64,000 nucleotides of DNA. It comes from Tahibacter soli (GTDB taxonomy: Bacteria > Pseudomonadota > Gammaproteobacteria > Xanthomonadales > Rhodanobacteraceae). Numbering within the stretch: position 1 is the stretch's first letter; every line of letters starts with the position of its first letter. This document shows, in pieces, positions 1 through 8,700 of this stretch. Made by a program: the position numbers and the translations under genes. Under the pieces are notes generated by a model. That model worked only from the letters and a program-made list of their open reading frames with translations, was not told the DNA's origin and did no database searches. The DNA lies in assembly GCF_025717065.2 (NCBI RefSeq), contig NZ_JAOVZO020000018.1:186001-250000 (forward strand), in the 5' to 3' direction.

Positions 1-342
1 TTCGGGACCGAGCTGTTCGACGAGGTTGTTGCGCGCGTCGTAACGCAGCGTCGTGACGTTCGCGCGCGCGTCGGTGCGCGTGAGCACATTGCCGGCCGGA
101 TCGTAGGTCTGGCGCCGCGTGCCGTCTTGCGCATCGGTCGTCGTGGTCGGACGACCCGCGTCGTCGTACGCGATGCGACGCACCTGCGTGCCCGAACCGC
201 GCGGGTTCTCGCGCGTCTCCACGGTCTTCGCGTCGTTGCCGTCGTACTCGTCGCGTACGACGCGGCCCAGCGGCGCGGTCTCGACCGTCAGACGGTCGCG
301 ATTGTCGAACGTGCGCGTCGTCGAACGGCCTTCGCCGTCGAT
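1..342 (-). pseudogene. RHS/YD-repeat fragment, third copy, 5'-truncated and cut by the window edge
   Basis: On the minus strand this stretch reads as YD-repeat protein and is nearly identical to the part of the full RHS gene around 9437-9778. The similarity stops abruptly after the GTCGAT ending at 342; beyond it the sequence is the leader of the neighbouring symE-like unit. No start codon or ribosome-binding site belongs to it, so it is a headless RHS piece. It continues to the left out of the window, where a further C-terminal toxin tip may lie. It is probably a recombination reservoir (orphan module) rather than an expressed gene. Confidence 0.8.
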
Positions 343-350
343 TTCACGCA

Positions 351-593
351 GGCGCGAAAAGCCAAAGCTCGCGCGTCGAGGTCAATACAAGTCTCGCTAT
401 GGTCGTCGCAGTTTAGCCCCGTGCTCGGCCGGTCAAGGACTGTGCAAGTTCGCTGCGCGAATCCTTGACCGGCCTGCGCGCGGGGCTCTGAAAGGTCGCC
501 CACAGCGATCTATCGCCAGCAAGGGCAGAGCGCGAACGGCGCGGCGCCAACCACGCCGTTCGCTGACCACAAACCACTTACACAGAGGTGGAT
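351..593 (+). ncRNA. Structured 5' leader / candidate regulatory RNA of symE-like copy 1
   Basis: About 243 nt directly upstream of the symE-like gene are conserved with the inverted copy at 36470-36713. Three hairpins are visible: an outer stem 415-424 with 478-487, an inner 13-bp stem 427-439 with 462-474, and a 10-bp stem 532-541 with 554-563. Between the copies the inner stem changes GGCCGGTCAAGGA to GGCACGTCAAGGA and the opposite arm changes to match. The outer stem changes AGCCCCG to AGCACCG with a matching change opposite. Three such compensatory pairs point to a selected RNA fold. E. coli symE is controlled by the antisense RNA SymR; whether this leader works as a cis fold or encodes an antisense RNA cannot be told from sequence. 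The stretch 563-593 carries the ribosome-binding site. Confidence 0.6.
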
Positions 594-812
594 ATGGCTA
601 AGCGCAAGATTACCTCACGCGTCACGATCCGGAAGCACATTCATGTCGGTACGGTTCACTATCCGCCTCTCGATTCGAACCACTACGGCCCCGTTCGAGA
701 AGTTCCCTACATCCGCCTGCGCGGTCGCTGGCTCGTGGCCGCGGGGTTCGCACCGAACGACCTTCTCGATGTTCGCGCTGAGAACGGCCGGATCGTGATA
801 ACACGCGTGTAG
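594..812 (+). CDS. SymE-like toxin, copy 1
   Basis: A 72-residue protein whose C-terminal half carries the SymE-family core: PYIRLRGRWL, then AGFAPNDL, then a short strand ending in RIVITR. This is the AbrB-like (SpoVT-fold) pattern of SymE, a toxin described in E. coli as an SOS-induced RNA-degrading or nucleoid-acting protein repressed by an antisense RNA. ATG 594 is preferred over GTG 588 because GAGG lies 5 nt upstream of it. The N-terminal ~35 residues are basic and differ from copy 2 at 36260-36469. The gene follows a structured leader and is followed by a hairpin at 823-849. It sits at the edge of an RHS orphan array on the opposite strand. Toxicity is inferred from the family. Confidence 0.75.
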   Translation: MAKRKITSRVTIRKHIHVGTVHYPPLDSNHYGPVREVPYIRLRGRWLVAAGFAPNDLLDVRAENGRIVITRV

Positions 813-822
813 CACAGAACGG

Positions 823-849
823 CGAAAGCCTCGCAGGGCGGGGCTTTCG
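823..849 (+). terminator. Hairpin after symE-like copy 1
   Basis: CGAAAGCCTCGC (823-834) pairs with GCGGGGCTTTCG (838-849) with one G-U pair. The same hairpin, with CGAAAGCCTCG and CGAGGCTTTCG arms, follows the second symE-like gene at 36221-36249. There is no long U tract, so it may be a weak terminator or an RNA stabiliser. Confidence 0.5.
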
Positions 850-905
850 TCGTCCATGTCGTTGAATTCTGGATGTCCAAAACTGGCTGGCCCGGCTTCT
901 TCACA

Positions 906-1307
906 TCATCCTTGTGATCGATTTCCGGCTGCCTCATGCCAGGATTTAGAATCCCGCAGCCGCTTCAATACAAGGCAACCCAGCAGCTCGCCGGAACTCG
1001 CGTGCCTGAACCCTTGAACCAAGTAATGTTCACTTTTTACCACCAGCACATTGATCGAAGTGTCGGGCGGAAGGCGCTTCATAGCGTCAACGACCTCATG
1101 GGCGCCAGACACTTCTAACCCAGCCTCACGCGCACTTTTGATACGAATAGTAAATGTTGCCGCAAGAGAGCCAGCCCCTTCGCTTCCCGGATCACTTGAA
1201 AGAGCATTGAAAGGCTCACTCGAAAGCACTTTCAAGGCATATTCGGACCACGCCTTTCCGGGATCCACAGATCTAAGTGCGCTTTTCAAGTCGTCGACTA
1301 ATTTCAT
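906..1307 (-). CDS. Hypothetical protein, possible orphan immunity protein
   Basis: A 133-residue soluble protein beginning MKLVDDLKSALRS, with no signal peptide or membrane segment. It is not recognised as a known family. Its ATG (1307-1305) overlaps the TGA of the short upstream reading frame (1306-1304) as ATGA, suggesting coupled translation. It lies in the cassette zone downstream of the orphan RHS toxin and its immunity-like gene, and it is less GC-rich than the RHS repeats. That is typical of exchanged toxin/immunity cassettes. An immunity role is inferred from position only. Confidence 0.55.
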   Translation of the reverse strand: MKLVDDLKSALRSVDPGKAWSEYALKVLSSEPFNALSSDPGSEGAGSLAATFTIRIKSAREAGLEVSGAHEVVDAMKRLPPDTSINVLVVKSEHYLVQGFRHASSGELLGCLVLKRLRDSKSWHEAAGNRSQG

Positions 1308-1450
1308 TTCTGTTCCTCCGGAGTGATGACGTCGACCCCATCACGAATACCGCGCAGCAGGATCCCCTGCTCGAACCATTCATCAACAGAATACTCCCCC
1401 TCCAAGTGGCATTCTCGGAGCGTTTTGTTAGGCGCTCTAAGTTCAACCAT
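1304..1450 (-). CDS. Short reading frame, probably a frameshifted or slippage-dependent gene
   Basis: From ATG 1450 this encodes 48 residues ending in ITPEEQK, and its stop overlaps the start of the next gene. The same frame stays open upstream to about 1505, reading NERLVRIRKHHFFDQAN in front of that ATG, which looks like genuine protein. An ATG at 1508 lies just before it but is out of frame because six A residues (1500-1505 on the complementary strand) follow it. Five A residues would join that ATG to this frame and give about 67 residues. A real indel, an assembly error or slippage on the A run are all possible. Function unknown; probably another immunity-type small protein. Confidence 0.4.
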   Translation of the reverse strand: MVELRAPNKTLRECHLEGEYSVDEWFEQGILLRGIRDGVDVITPEEQK

Positions 1451-1513
1451 ATTGGCTTGGTCGAAAAAATGGTGTTTCCGTATCCTGACGAGGCGTTCAT
1501 TTTTTCATACCTT

Positions 1514-1846
1514 TTAGAATTCGACAACCCGCCCAGCCTCTCTAATTATTTTTCCAACTTGACAGATCAACAAACCATTCCTAATGGAATAGAACTCGAA
1601 TTCATTATCCCCGTCATCATTCACGATCTCGCAAGCGACTTCACCGGCCGCGTCCACTACAACTTTAGACAGACAGTAGAAGAACTTCACGACATTCCTG
1701 GAAGTGTCTCTACCCACATAGTCAAACTCCAGATAGTTTGAACCAATATCAGCTTGGACTGAATACTCTTCAGCCAACCTCTTTATCTTCTCAACGTCGG
1801 TAGCTTCTAGATCATTAAAGGTTAGGTATGCCGAATATTCCTTCAT
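1514..1846 (-). CDS. Putative immunity protein for the orphan RHS C-terminal toxin
   Basis: A 110-residue acidic protein beginning MKEYSAYLTFNDLEATDVEK and ending GRVVEF. The family is not recognised. It starts 6 nt after the stop of the orphan RHS toxin gene (1853), and GGAG about 10 nt before the ATG serves as ribosome-binding site, partly inside the toxin stop region. Its acidic composition, small size and tight coupling to a polymorphic toxin tip are the standard signature of a cognate immunity protein. That role rests on context, not on a named domain. Confidence 0.65.
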   Translation of the reverse strand: MKEYSAYLTFNDLEATDVEKIKRLAEEYSVQADIGSNYLEFDYVGRDTSRNVVKFFYCLSKVVVDAAGEVACEIVNDDGDNEFEFYSIRNGLLICQVGKIIREAGRVVEF

Positions 1847-1852
1847 TGGGGA

Positions 1853-4800
1853 TTACTCCGAAGTGTGGATTTCGAAACGGACGCCAACTCGTTCGCCGTT
1901 CCGCCGAATGAAATCCTTCACTTCACTCGCAGGCGCACCGCCGCGGAATTCGAACAATGCCTTTCGCTGCGTTATATGGGCCGCTTCGAGGGTCGCTCGA
2001 ATTTGTAGACGTCGCTTCTGGCTCATAAAATTCTTCCCACTAAGTTCAAACGCTGGCTTTTCCCCAACGACCTTAGGTCCAAAGGTCTGGCCAACGTATG
2101 TATCGCTCACCATATCAAATTCACGATCCCCAAAACCTTCTATTTTTACACTCGACTGCCCGTTGAAACGCCTGGCAAAATCTTCGGCGGCGGGATCAAT
2201 GTCGTTGGTCAACGTCAGTCGCCTGAAGGGGGAGTGAAAGCCCGCAGCCTCGCTGTCGGCAAAGCCCGCAAAATCATTCGAACTTCTCGGGTTACCGGAG
2301 GAACTCTTGACCTGCCGTGTTGGCGCTGAAACTCGCAACGCCGATCGACCCGCAGCACCCTCGATGACGGTTCCCGATCGAAGGAGCGCCGACCCCGCAA
2401 CGACACTTGATGAAGCTTCGAGGTAGTAAATTGGGTCGGTTGCAGCAGATCTCCAGCTTTCTCCAAAGTTGGTAGCCACGCCAGCAAGATCTTTCCTTAT
2501 CAAGTCGCGCTGCATGCGCTGAATGTATATGTTGCGGCCGCTGGCTCCGCCGAACGCACGACTATACGCTGCCACGTTCATCATTTTTGACTCGTTCGCG
2601 ATAAATGAGTCGATCTGCTCCGGCGGCACTACCCAGTCGAACTCACCGTTGGTTTGGTTTTGCGCAGTGTAATAACGAACCGCCTCACCATCGCCACTTG
2701 AATCGACATAGGGAACAAAGCGGTAGTTCTCGGTATTCAAATGCTGCTGTTGACCCAGCGCAGAGCTGGGCAGAGCAAGCACGCGATCGGCATCGACTTC
2801 GACGAGTTGCGACGGCCCCGACAACGCATCAGGTGCTACTCGCTGCTGAACTGGCCTGTTCGGGGGGGTCCATTGGGAAAGCGGACAATCGTCGACCTCG
2901 TGCCCGCGACACGCCTGTCTCCCCAGCGGATCGAAATACACCGTCGGATTCGCATACGCATACAAATACCGATGCAACGACGGCGGTTCCATATCCTTGC
3001 CCGCTTCGGGATCCTCCGTCGTAAACCGCGCCACCGCCGGGTCGTAGTACCGCGCCTTCGCGTAGTACAGCCCGCTTTCCGAGTCTTTGATGTACCCGGT
3101 GAACCCCACCGGCTGCTCATCCATCGCCACCAGATTCGCATTCGCCTGATCCCGCAGCGGCGTCACGATCACGCCGCTCGTCCCCTGCTGCGCAATCACC
3201 TCGCCCCACGCGTCGTATCGCGTTCTGGCGCTCACCGTCCCCTGCTGCGTCAGCAACGCAATCGGGCTGCGCAGCGCATCGAGCAGATAGTGCCGCTGCT
3301 GCGGCGTCGTGCCCGCCTTCGTTTCGCCGATCAGCTGCGTCGCGCTGTAGTGATATCGGCTCAACGTGTTGCCGATCGCGTTCGTCTCCGCCAGCAGGCT
3401 CGTCTGGTCGTACTGGTACTTCGTCGTCTGCGTGCCCTGCGATTTCGCCAGCCGCATCCCCTGCGCGTCGTAGTCGAACGTCAGCGGTGCGTTCGCGCCT
3501 TCCTGCATCTGCGTCATGCGGTCGCGCGCGTCGTAGTCGTACGTGCGCAGAACTCCATTGCCCGTCTGCGTCTTGAGATTGCCGCTGTCGTCGTACGTCT
3601 GCACGACGTTGACGTTCGCCACCGCGTCCGCGCGGCTCGTCAGCTGGTCTCGCGCGTTGTAGCCGAGGATCGAGTCGCTGACCGGCTGCCCGTTCGCCGT
3701 CGCCGTTTCGCGCGTGCGATTGCCGACTGCGTCGAGCACGTAGTTCGTCACGCGTTCCGGTTCGGTCACGCGGTCCAGGCGATCGGCATCGTCGTAGCGA
3801 TACGCCGTGATAGCCTCGCCGTTTGTCGTGCCGCCGTTCGTTTCCTTCTGCTCGATCCGGTTGCCGTTCAAGTCGTAGCGATACGCGTAGCTCGCGATCG
3901 TCTCGCCCGCCTTCGTATGCGCGATCGATTCGATGCGCCCCGCGTCGTCGTACGCGTATTCGCTCTTGCTGCCATCCGGCCGCGTTATCGATGCGAGCTT
4001 GCCGGCCTTCGTCTGCGTCTGTGCCGTCGTGCCCTGCCCCGGCACCGTGATCGCCGTGTTGCGGTTCAGATCGTCATAGCCCCACACCGTTTCCGCGCCG
4101 TCGTGGTCGACGAGGTGCGTGCGGTTGCCGACCGCGTCGTAGCGGTAGTCCACGCTGCGGCCGTAGGCATCGACTACGCGCTCGACCCGGTCGAACGCGT
4201 CGTAACGCCGCGTTTCCGTTCGCGTGTCGCCGCCGATCGTCTCGGCCACGCTCGTCACGTTCGCATTGCCGTCGTAGTGCCGCACCGTCTGCGACGCTTC
4301 GTTCGGGCCGGCACCGCTGTACGTCGTCGTCAGCGCGCGGTTGAGCGCGTCGTACGTCGTCGCAATCGTGCGACCGTTCGGCGTGTCGATCGACATCTGG
4401 TTTCCGTCGGCATCGTACTTCCACACATATGCCGCGCCGCCCGGATACGTCTTGCCCGCGAGCCGGTTGCGCGCGTCGTACGCGAACGTCGTGATTCGGT
4501 GGTTCGCGTCCTCGATCGACGTGCGGTTGTTCGCCGCGTCGTAGCCGTACGTCGTGACGTGATCGAGTGGATCTTCGACCGTCTTCAACCTTCCCGCATC
4601 GTCGTAGCCGAACAACCACGTCTTGCCGTTCGGCCGCTGCCGCTGCGTCGGCTGGCCGCTGCCGTTGTACGCGTGCGTCGTCGTCTCGCCGGCCAACGTC
4701 TGCGTTTCGAGATACCGCCGCTTCGTATACGTGTAGCTCGTCGTGCGCGCGTCGGCGTCGGTCGCCGTTTCGATATCGCCTTCGGGCGTGTACGTCCACG

Positions 4801-5236
4801 ACGATTGCGCCTCAAGCGGCCGCGTCTCGCGCGTCTTGCGGTTCGCTCTGTCGTAGACCGTGCGCGTTTCGCGGCCGAGCGCGTCGCGCAGCATCGTCAC
4901 GCTGCCTTCCGCATCGCGCGTCAGCGTGTCGAGGATACGGCCGTCGCGTGCATGGCCGATCGCGCGGTTTTCCTTGTCGTACGCGGTGACGCTGAGCACA
5001 CCGCGGCGGTCGACGTGCGTGAGCACGTTGCCGAGCGCGTCGTACGTCCAGCGCTGCTCGAAGTCGCCGTCCGGCGTCGTCGAATCGACCTGCGTCTCGC
5101 GCTGGTTCAGCGCGTTGACCGTGTAGGTCGTCGTCTGACCGCGGCCGTTGGTTTCGGCGACGACGTTGCCGGCCTTGTCGTACGTCGACCGCGTGGTCGC
5201 GGCCGTGCCGTCGACCGGCGGATACGTCGTGACCAC
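1853..5236 (-). CDS. Orphan RHS core with REase-like C-terminal toxin
   Basis: A headless RHS protein of 1127 codons from the first possible start, GTG 5236, which has no ribosome-binding site. Residues up to about 770 are YD repeats and the RHS-associated core (RYYDPAVARFTTEDPEAG, then YANPTVYFDPLGR). They are nearly identical in DNA to 6767-9061 of the full gene. After DPLGR (about 2925) the sequence changes completely and becomes less GC-rich. The last ~110 residues read DREFDMVSDTYVGQT, then QIRATLEAA and FEFRGG, resembling restriction-endonuclease-fold toxin domains of the Tox-REase-3/CdiA-CT type, which would make it a nuclease. Upstream lies a transposase remnant out of frame. It is best read as a displaced toxin tip kept as an orphan module that can recombine into the full gene. 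Confidence 0.7.
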   Translation of the reverse strand: MVTTYPPVDGTAATTRSTYDKAGNVVAETNGRGQTTTYTVNALNQRETQVDSTTPDGDFEQRWTYDALGNVLTHVDRRGVLSVTAYDKENRAIGHARDGRILDTLTRDAEGSVTMLRDALGRETRTVYDRANRKTRETRPLEAQSSWTYTPEGDIETATDADARTTSYTYTKRRYLETQTLAGETTTHAYNGSGQPTQRQRPNGKTWLFGYDDAGRLKTVEDPLDHVTTYGYDAANNRTSIEDANHRITTFAYDARNRLAGKTYPGGAAYVWKYDADGNQMSIDTPNGRTIATTYDALNRALTTTYSGAGPNEASQTVRHYDGNANVTSVAETIGGDTRTETRRYDAFDRVERVVDAYGRSVDYRYDAVGNRTHLVDHDGAETVWGYDDLNRNTAITVPGQGTTAQTQTKAGKLASITRPDGSKSEYAYDDAGRIESIAHTKAGETIASYAYRYDLNGNRIEQKETNGGTTNGEAITAYRYDDADRLDRVTEPERVTNYVLDAVGNRTRETATANGQPVSDSILGYNARDQLTSRADAVANVNVVQTYDDSGNLKTQTGNGVLRTYDYDARDRMTQMQEGANAPLTFDYDAQGMRLAKSQGTQTTKYQYDQTSLLAETNAIGNTLSRYHYSATQLIGETKAGTTPQQRHYLLDALRSPIALLTQQGTVSARTRYDAWGEVIAQQGTSGVIVTPLRDQANANLVAMDEQPVGFTGYIKDSESGLYYAKARYYDPAVARFTTEDPEAGKDMEPPSLHRYLYAYANPTVYFDPLGRQACRGHEVDDCPLSQWTPPNRPVQQRVAPDALSGPSQLVEVDADRVLALPSSALGQQQHLNTENYRFVPYVDSSGDGEAVRYYTAQNQTNGEFDWVVPPEQIDSFIANESKMMNVAAYSRAFGGASGRNIYIQRMQRDLIRKDLAGVATNFGESWRSAATDPIYYLEASSSVVAGSALLRSGTVIEGAAGRSALRVSAPTRQVKSSSGNPRSSNDFAGFADSEAAGFHSPFRRLTLTNDIDPAAEDFARRFNGQSSVKIEGFGDREFDMVSDTYVGQTFGPKVVGEKPAFELSGKNFMSQKRRLQIRATLEAAHITQRKALFEFRGGAPASEVKDFIRRNGERVGVRFEIHTSE
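2936..5231. repeat. 2.3-kb duplicated RHS core (partner at about 6767-9061)
   Basis: The DNA is nearly identical between 2936-5231 and 6767-9061, in the same orientation, covering about 760 codons of YD repeats and the core. The right boundary is exact: both copies share GGATACGTCGTG and diverge at 5232, where transposase-like DNA begins. The left boundary lies at the codons for DP(L/T)GR, where the two toxin tips start. Such homology permits switching of C-terminal tips by recombination or its loss by deletion. Confidence 0.85.
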
Positions 5237-5331
5237 GCGCGACGAACGCAGCGCGAAACGACGTGGTAGGTGCCGGCGACGTGGGCGTCAACGATGTGCA
5301 TGCGGGCGATCGTCATGCAGCGTGCCGTCAC
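5232..5331 (-). pseudogene. REP-associated (IS200-like, Y1) transposase remnant, N-terminus only
   Basis: On the minus strand the sequence reads MTIARMHIVDAHVAGTYH followed by VVSRCVRRAW. This matches the usual N-terminus of Y1/RAYT-type transposases, where YHVVSRCVRRAFLCG is typical. After the last Trp codon the DNA switches at 5231/5232 to RHS sequence in another frame. The HUH histidines and catalytic tyrosine are absent, so only the first ~30 codons survive. The fragment marks a deletion or recombination junction that created the orphan RHS module. Confidence 0.65.
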
Positions 5332-5346
5332 TCTGGCGGCGGCGCA

Positions 5347-5706
5347 TCAGGTGATTGCCGTCGAGTTACGCAGGAATTTTCCGAACCTTGAGTGTCCAGA
5401 GCTGCCATTCACCGATGGCTGACACCCGCTAAGCCCCCCATCTTGTAGAAGGTGCGAAAGAAGCACGTCTATTTCCTCATCGCTGAACCCGCTATCTCGA
5501 CCACCAATCTTCCACTTCCATATTTGCTGTATATCATCGAGTGTAATTTTTTCTGCATATATATCTGCCGCGACCCACCCGGCCCTGTGCGCTTCTATCC
5601 CATGCACTTCCATTGCTTGACGGAGCATTGCTGCGATCGACTGTTTTTCCTGCGCAAAGGTCCGCCACTTTGCGAACTCTTCCGATGGCACTTCTGGCTC
5701 CGTCAT
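5347..5706 (-). CDS. Putative immunity protein of the full-length RHS toxin
   Basis: A 119-residue soluble protein beginning MTEPEVPSEEFAKW, rich in Glu, Asp, Gln and Trp in its first ~90 residues (DIYAEKITLDDIQQIWKWK, then DEEIDVLLSHLL). No known family is recognised. ATG 5706-5704 overlaps the RHS stop TGA 5705-5703 as ATGA, so it is translationally coupled to the toxin gene. The last ~25 residues are basic and Ser/Gly-rich and end close to the transposase remnant, so the 3' end may have been altered by that rearrangement. Immunity function is inferred from position. Confidence 0.65.
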   Translation of the reverse strand: MTEPEVPSEEFAKWRTFAQEKQSIAAMLRQAMEVHGIEAHRAGWVAADIYAEKITLDDIQQIWKWKIGGRDSGFSDEEIDVLLSHLLQDGGLSGCQPSVNGSSGHSRFGKFLRNSTAIT

Positions 5707-8700
5707 TGGCTTGGATCCTTAGGTGGTTTTCTAAATTTCGCCCGCACACCTTTGTATATTTCTTCCACGCTCTCAACATGCGTAAATCCAAATTCTTCGG
5801 CTCGTTGACCTGTCCAAGTAGTCGCCGCGGCTTCCTCTGCAGACGCGCCCGTCAAACGAGCAGCATGATATCCATCGTAGTTAGTGCTTCGCCCGCCGGC
5901 CTGCCATTGTCCGTTGATACCATTGACTTCGACCCCCTCGGACTGCAAACGCCTCATCATGCTGTAGAACATATCTTTTCCACTTCCGAGTCGTGTTGCA
6001 TCGCCACCGGCCTTAATTTCAAATCCAAGTATTCCATTCTTGTCAACGTAGGCATCTAGTCCATGCGTATCAGACCGCCCATACGAGAGACTATATGCAC
6101 CGTTGTCACGACTCTTGAATTTGAATTTGCTAGCCACATCAACTCGTGGCTCAAGCCGAGAAACGACCTTAACCGGATGGACAATTTGATCCCCTACAAA
6201 ATCATTCTCCGCATTCATCGCCAACCGCTGCTCCCAAGTCGGAGCGACCTTTGACGAAGCCTTCAGCACCGTCTTGCCGGATGCGCCTTCAAAGGCGATG
6301 TACGTGGTGCGGCCGGCCACGCCAGCCGCGCTAGCCAAGCCTGCTACTTCCGTCGCGTTGCCGGCAAGTCGAGCGCCCGATGCGCCCATGCCGACGTAGT
6401 CGTTGCTGGAGCTCGCATCCCTGAAGTCGCGTACGTTCGTACCGATACTCTGACCCAGACTCTTCAGGTAGTACCCCGCGGCACCATAGAGCGCTATCTC
6501 TTGCGCAGCGCTCATTTCGGCATGCGCCTGAGCAAGCGCAACCTCGGGAGTGACGGGTGGCGGCTCCCAGCCTTCGATTCCCAGAGCACGGCCCAATTCC
6601 AAAGACGTTTGCACGAACGGGACTGCCGCTCCGACAGTTAGGCCCAGCGCGGGATTCGAGTTCGCCATCGCACGAGCCGCGACGAGACGTTCTTCGTCGG
6701 TCTCCGCGTACGCATAGGCCATACCGGCCGCGCACCAGTTGTTCGCACAACGCCCCGTCGGATCGACGTACACCGTCGGATTTGCATACGCATACAAATA
6801 CCGATGCAACGACGGCGGCTCCATATCCTTGCCAGCTTCGGGATCTTCGGTCGTAAACCGCGCCACCGCCGAGTCGTAATACCGCGCCTTCGCGTAGTAC
6901 AGCCCGCTCTCGCCGTCCTTGATGTACCCGGTGAACCCCACCGGCTGCTCATCCGTCGCCACCAGATTCGCATTCGCCTGATCCCGCAGCGGCGTCACGA
7001 TCACGCCGCTCGTCCCTTGCTGCGCGATCACCTCACCCCACGCGTCATACCGCGTTCTGGCGCTTACCGCCCCTTGCTGCGTCAACAACGCAATCGGACT
7101 GCGCAGCGCATCGAGCAGATAGTGCCGCTGCTGCGGTGTCGTGCCCGCCTTCGTTTCGCCGATCAGCTGCGTCGCGCTGTAGTGATATCGGGCGAGCGTA
7201 TTGCCGATCGCGTTCGTCTCCGCCAGCAGGCTCGTCTGGTCGTACTGGTACTTCGTCGTCTGCGTGCCTTGCGACTTCTTCAGCCGCATCCCCTGCGCGT
7301 CGTAGTCGAACGTCAGCGGCGCGTTCGCGCCTTCCTGCATCTGCGTCATGCGGTCGCGCGCGTCGTAGTCGTACGTGCGCAGAACTCCATTGCTCGTCTG
7401 CGTCTTGAGATTGCCGCTGTCGTCGTACGTCTGCACGACGTTGACGTTCGCCACCGCGTCCGCGCGGCTCGTCAGCTGGTCTCGCGCGTTGTAGCCGAGG
7501 ATCGAGTCGCTGACCGGCTGCCCGTTCGCCGTCGCCGTTTCGCGCGTGCGATTGCCGACTGCGTCGAGCACGTAGTTCGTCACGCGTTCCGGTTCGGTCA
7601 CGCGGTCCAGGCGATCGGCATCGTCGTAGCGATACGCCGTGATCGCTTCGCCGTTCGTCGTGCCGCCGTTCGTTTCCTTCTGCTCGATCCGGTTGCCGTT
7701 CAAGTCGTAGCGATACGCGTAGCTCGCGATCGTCTCGCCCGCTTTCGTGTGCACGATCGAGTCGATGCGACCCGCATCGTCATAGTTGTATGCGCTCTCG
7801 CTGCCATCCGGTCGAACGATCGACGCCAGCTTGCCGGTCTTCGTCTGCGTCTGCGTCGTCGTGCCCTGCCCCGGCACCGTGATCGCCGTGTTGCGGTTCA
7901 GATCGTCATAGCCCCACACCGTTTCCGCGCCGTCGTGGTCGACGAGGTGCGTGCGGTTGCCGACCGCGTCGTAGCGGTAGTCCACGGTGCGGCCGTAGGC
8001 ATCGGTCACGTGTTCGACGCGGTCGAACGCGTCGTAGCGGCGCGTTTCCGTTCGCGTGTCGCCGCCGATCGTTTCGTCGACGCTCACGACGTTCGCATTG
8101 CCGTCGTAGTGCCGCGTCGTCTGCGACGCTTCGCTCGGTGTCGCGCCGCTGTACGTCGTCGTCAGCGCGCGGTTGAGCGCGTCGTACGTCGTCGCAATCG
8201 TGCGACCGTTCGGCGTGTCGATCGACGTCTGGTTGCCATCGGCATCGTACTTCCACACATATGCCGCGCCGCCCGGATACGTCTTGCCCGCGAGCCGGTT
8301 GCGCGCGTCGTACGCGAACGTCGTGATTCGGTGGTTCGCGTCCTCGATCGACGTGCGGTTGTTCGCCGCGTCGTAGCCGTACGTCGTGACGTGACTCAGC
8401 GGATCTTCGACGGACTCGAGCCTTCCCGCCTCGTCGTACGCGAACGTCCACGTCTTGCCGTTCGGCCGCTGCCGCTGCGTCGGCTGGCCGCTGCCGTTGT
8501 ACGCGTGCGTCGTCGTTTCGCCGGCCAGCGTCTGCGTTTCGAGATACCGCCGCTTCGTGTACGTGTAGCTCGTCGTGCGCGCGTCGGCGTCGGTCGCCGT
8601 TTCGATATCGCCTTCGGGCGTATACGTCCACGACGATTGCGCCTCAAGCGGCCGCGTCTCGCGCGTCTTGCGGTTCGCCTTGTCGTACACCGTGCGCGTT

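Noticed and set aside
2741-5269. An 842-codon plus-strand frame over the orphan RHS core
   Set aside because: Same shadow type, repeated almost identically opposite the full RHS copy, which follows from the DNA duplication rather than from selection on this strand.
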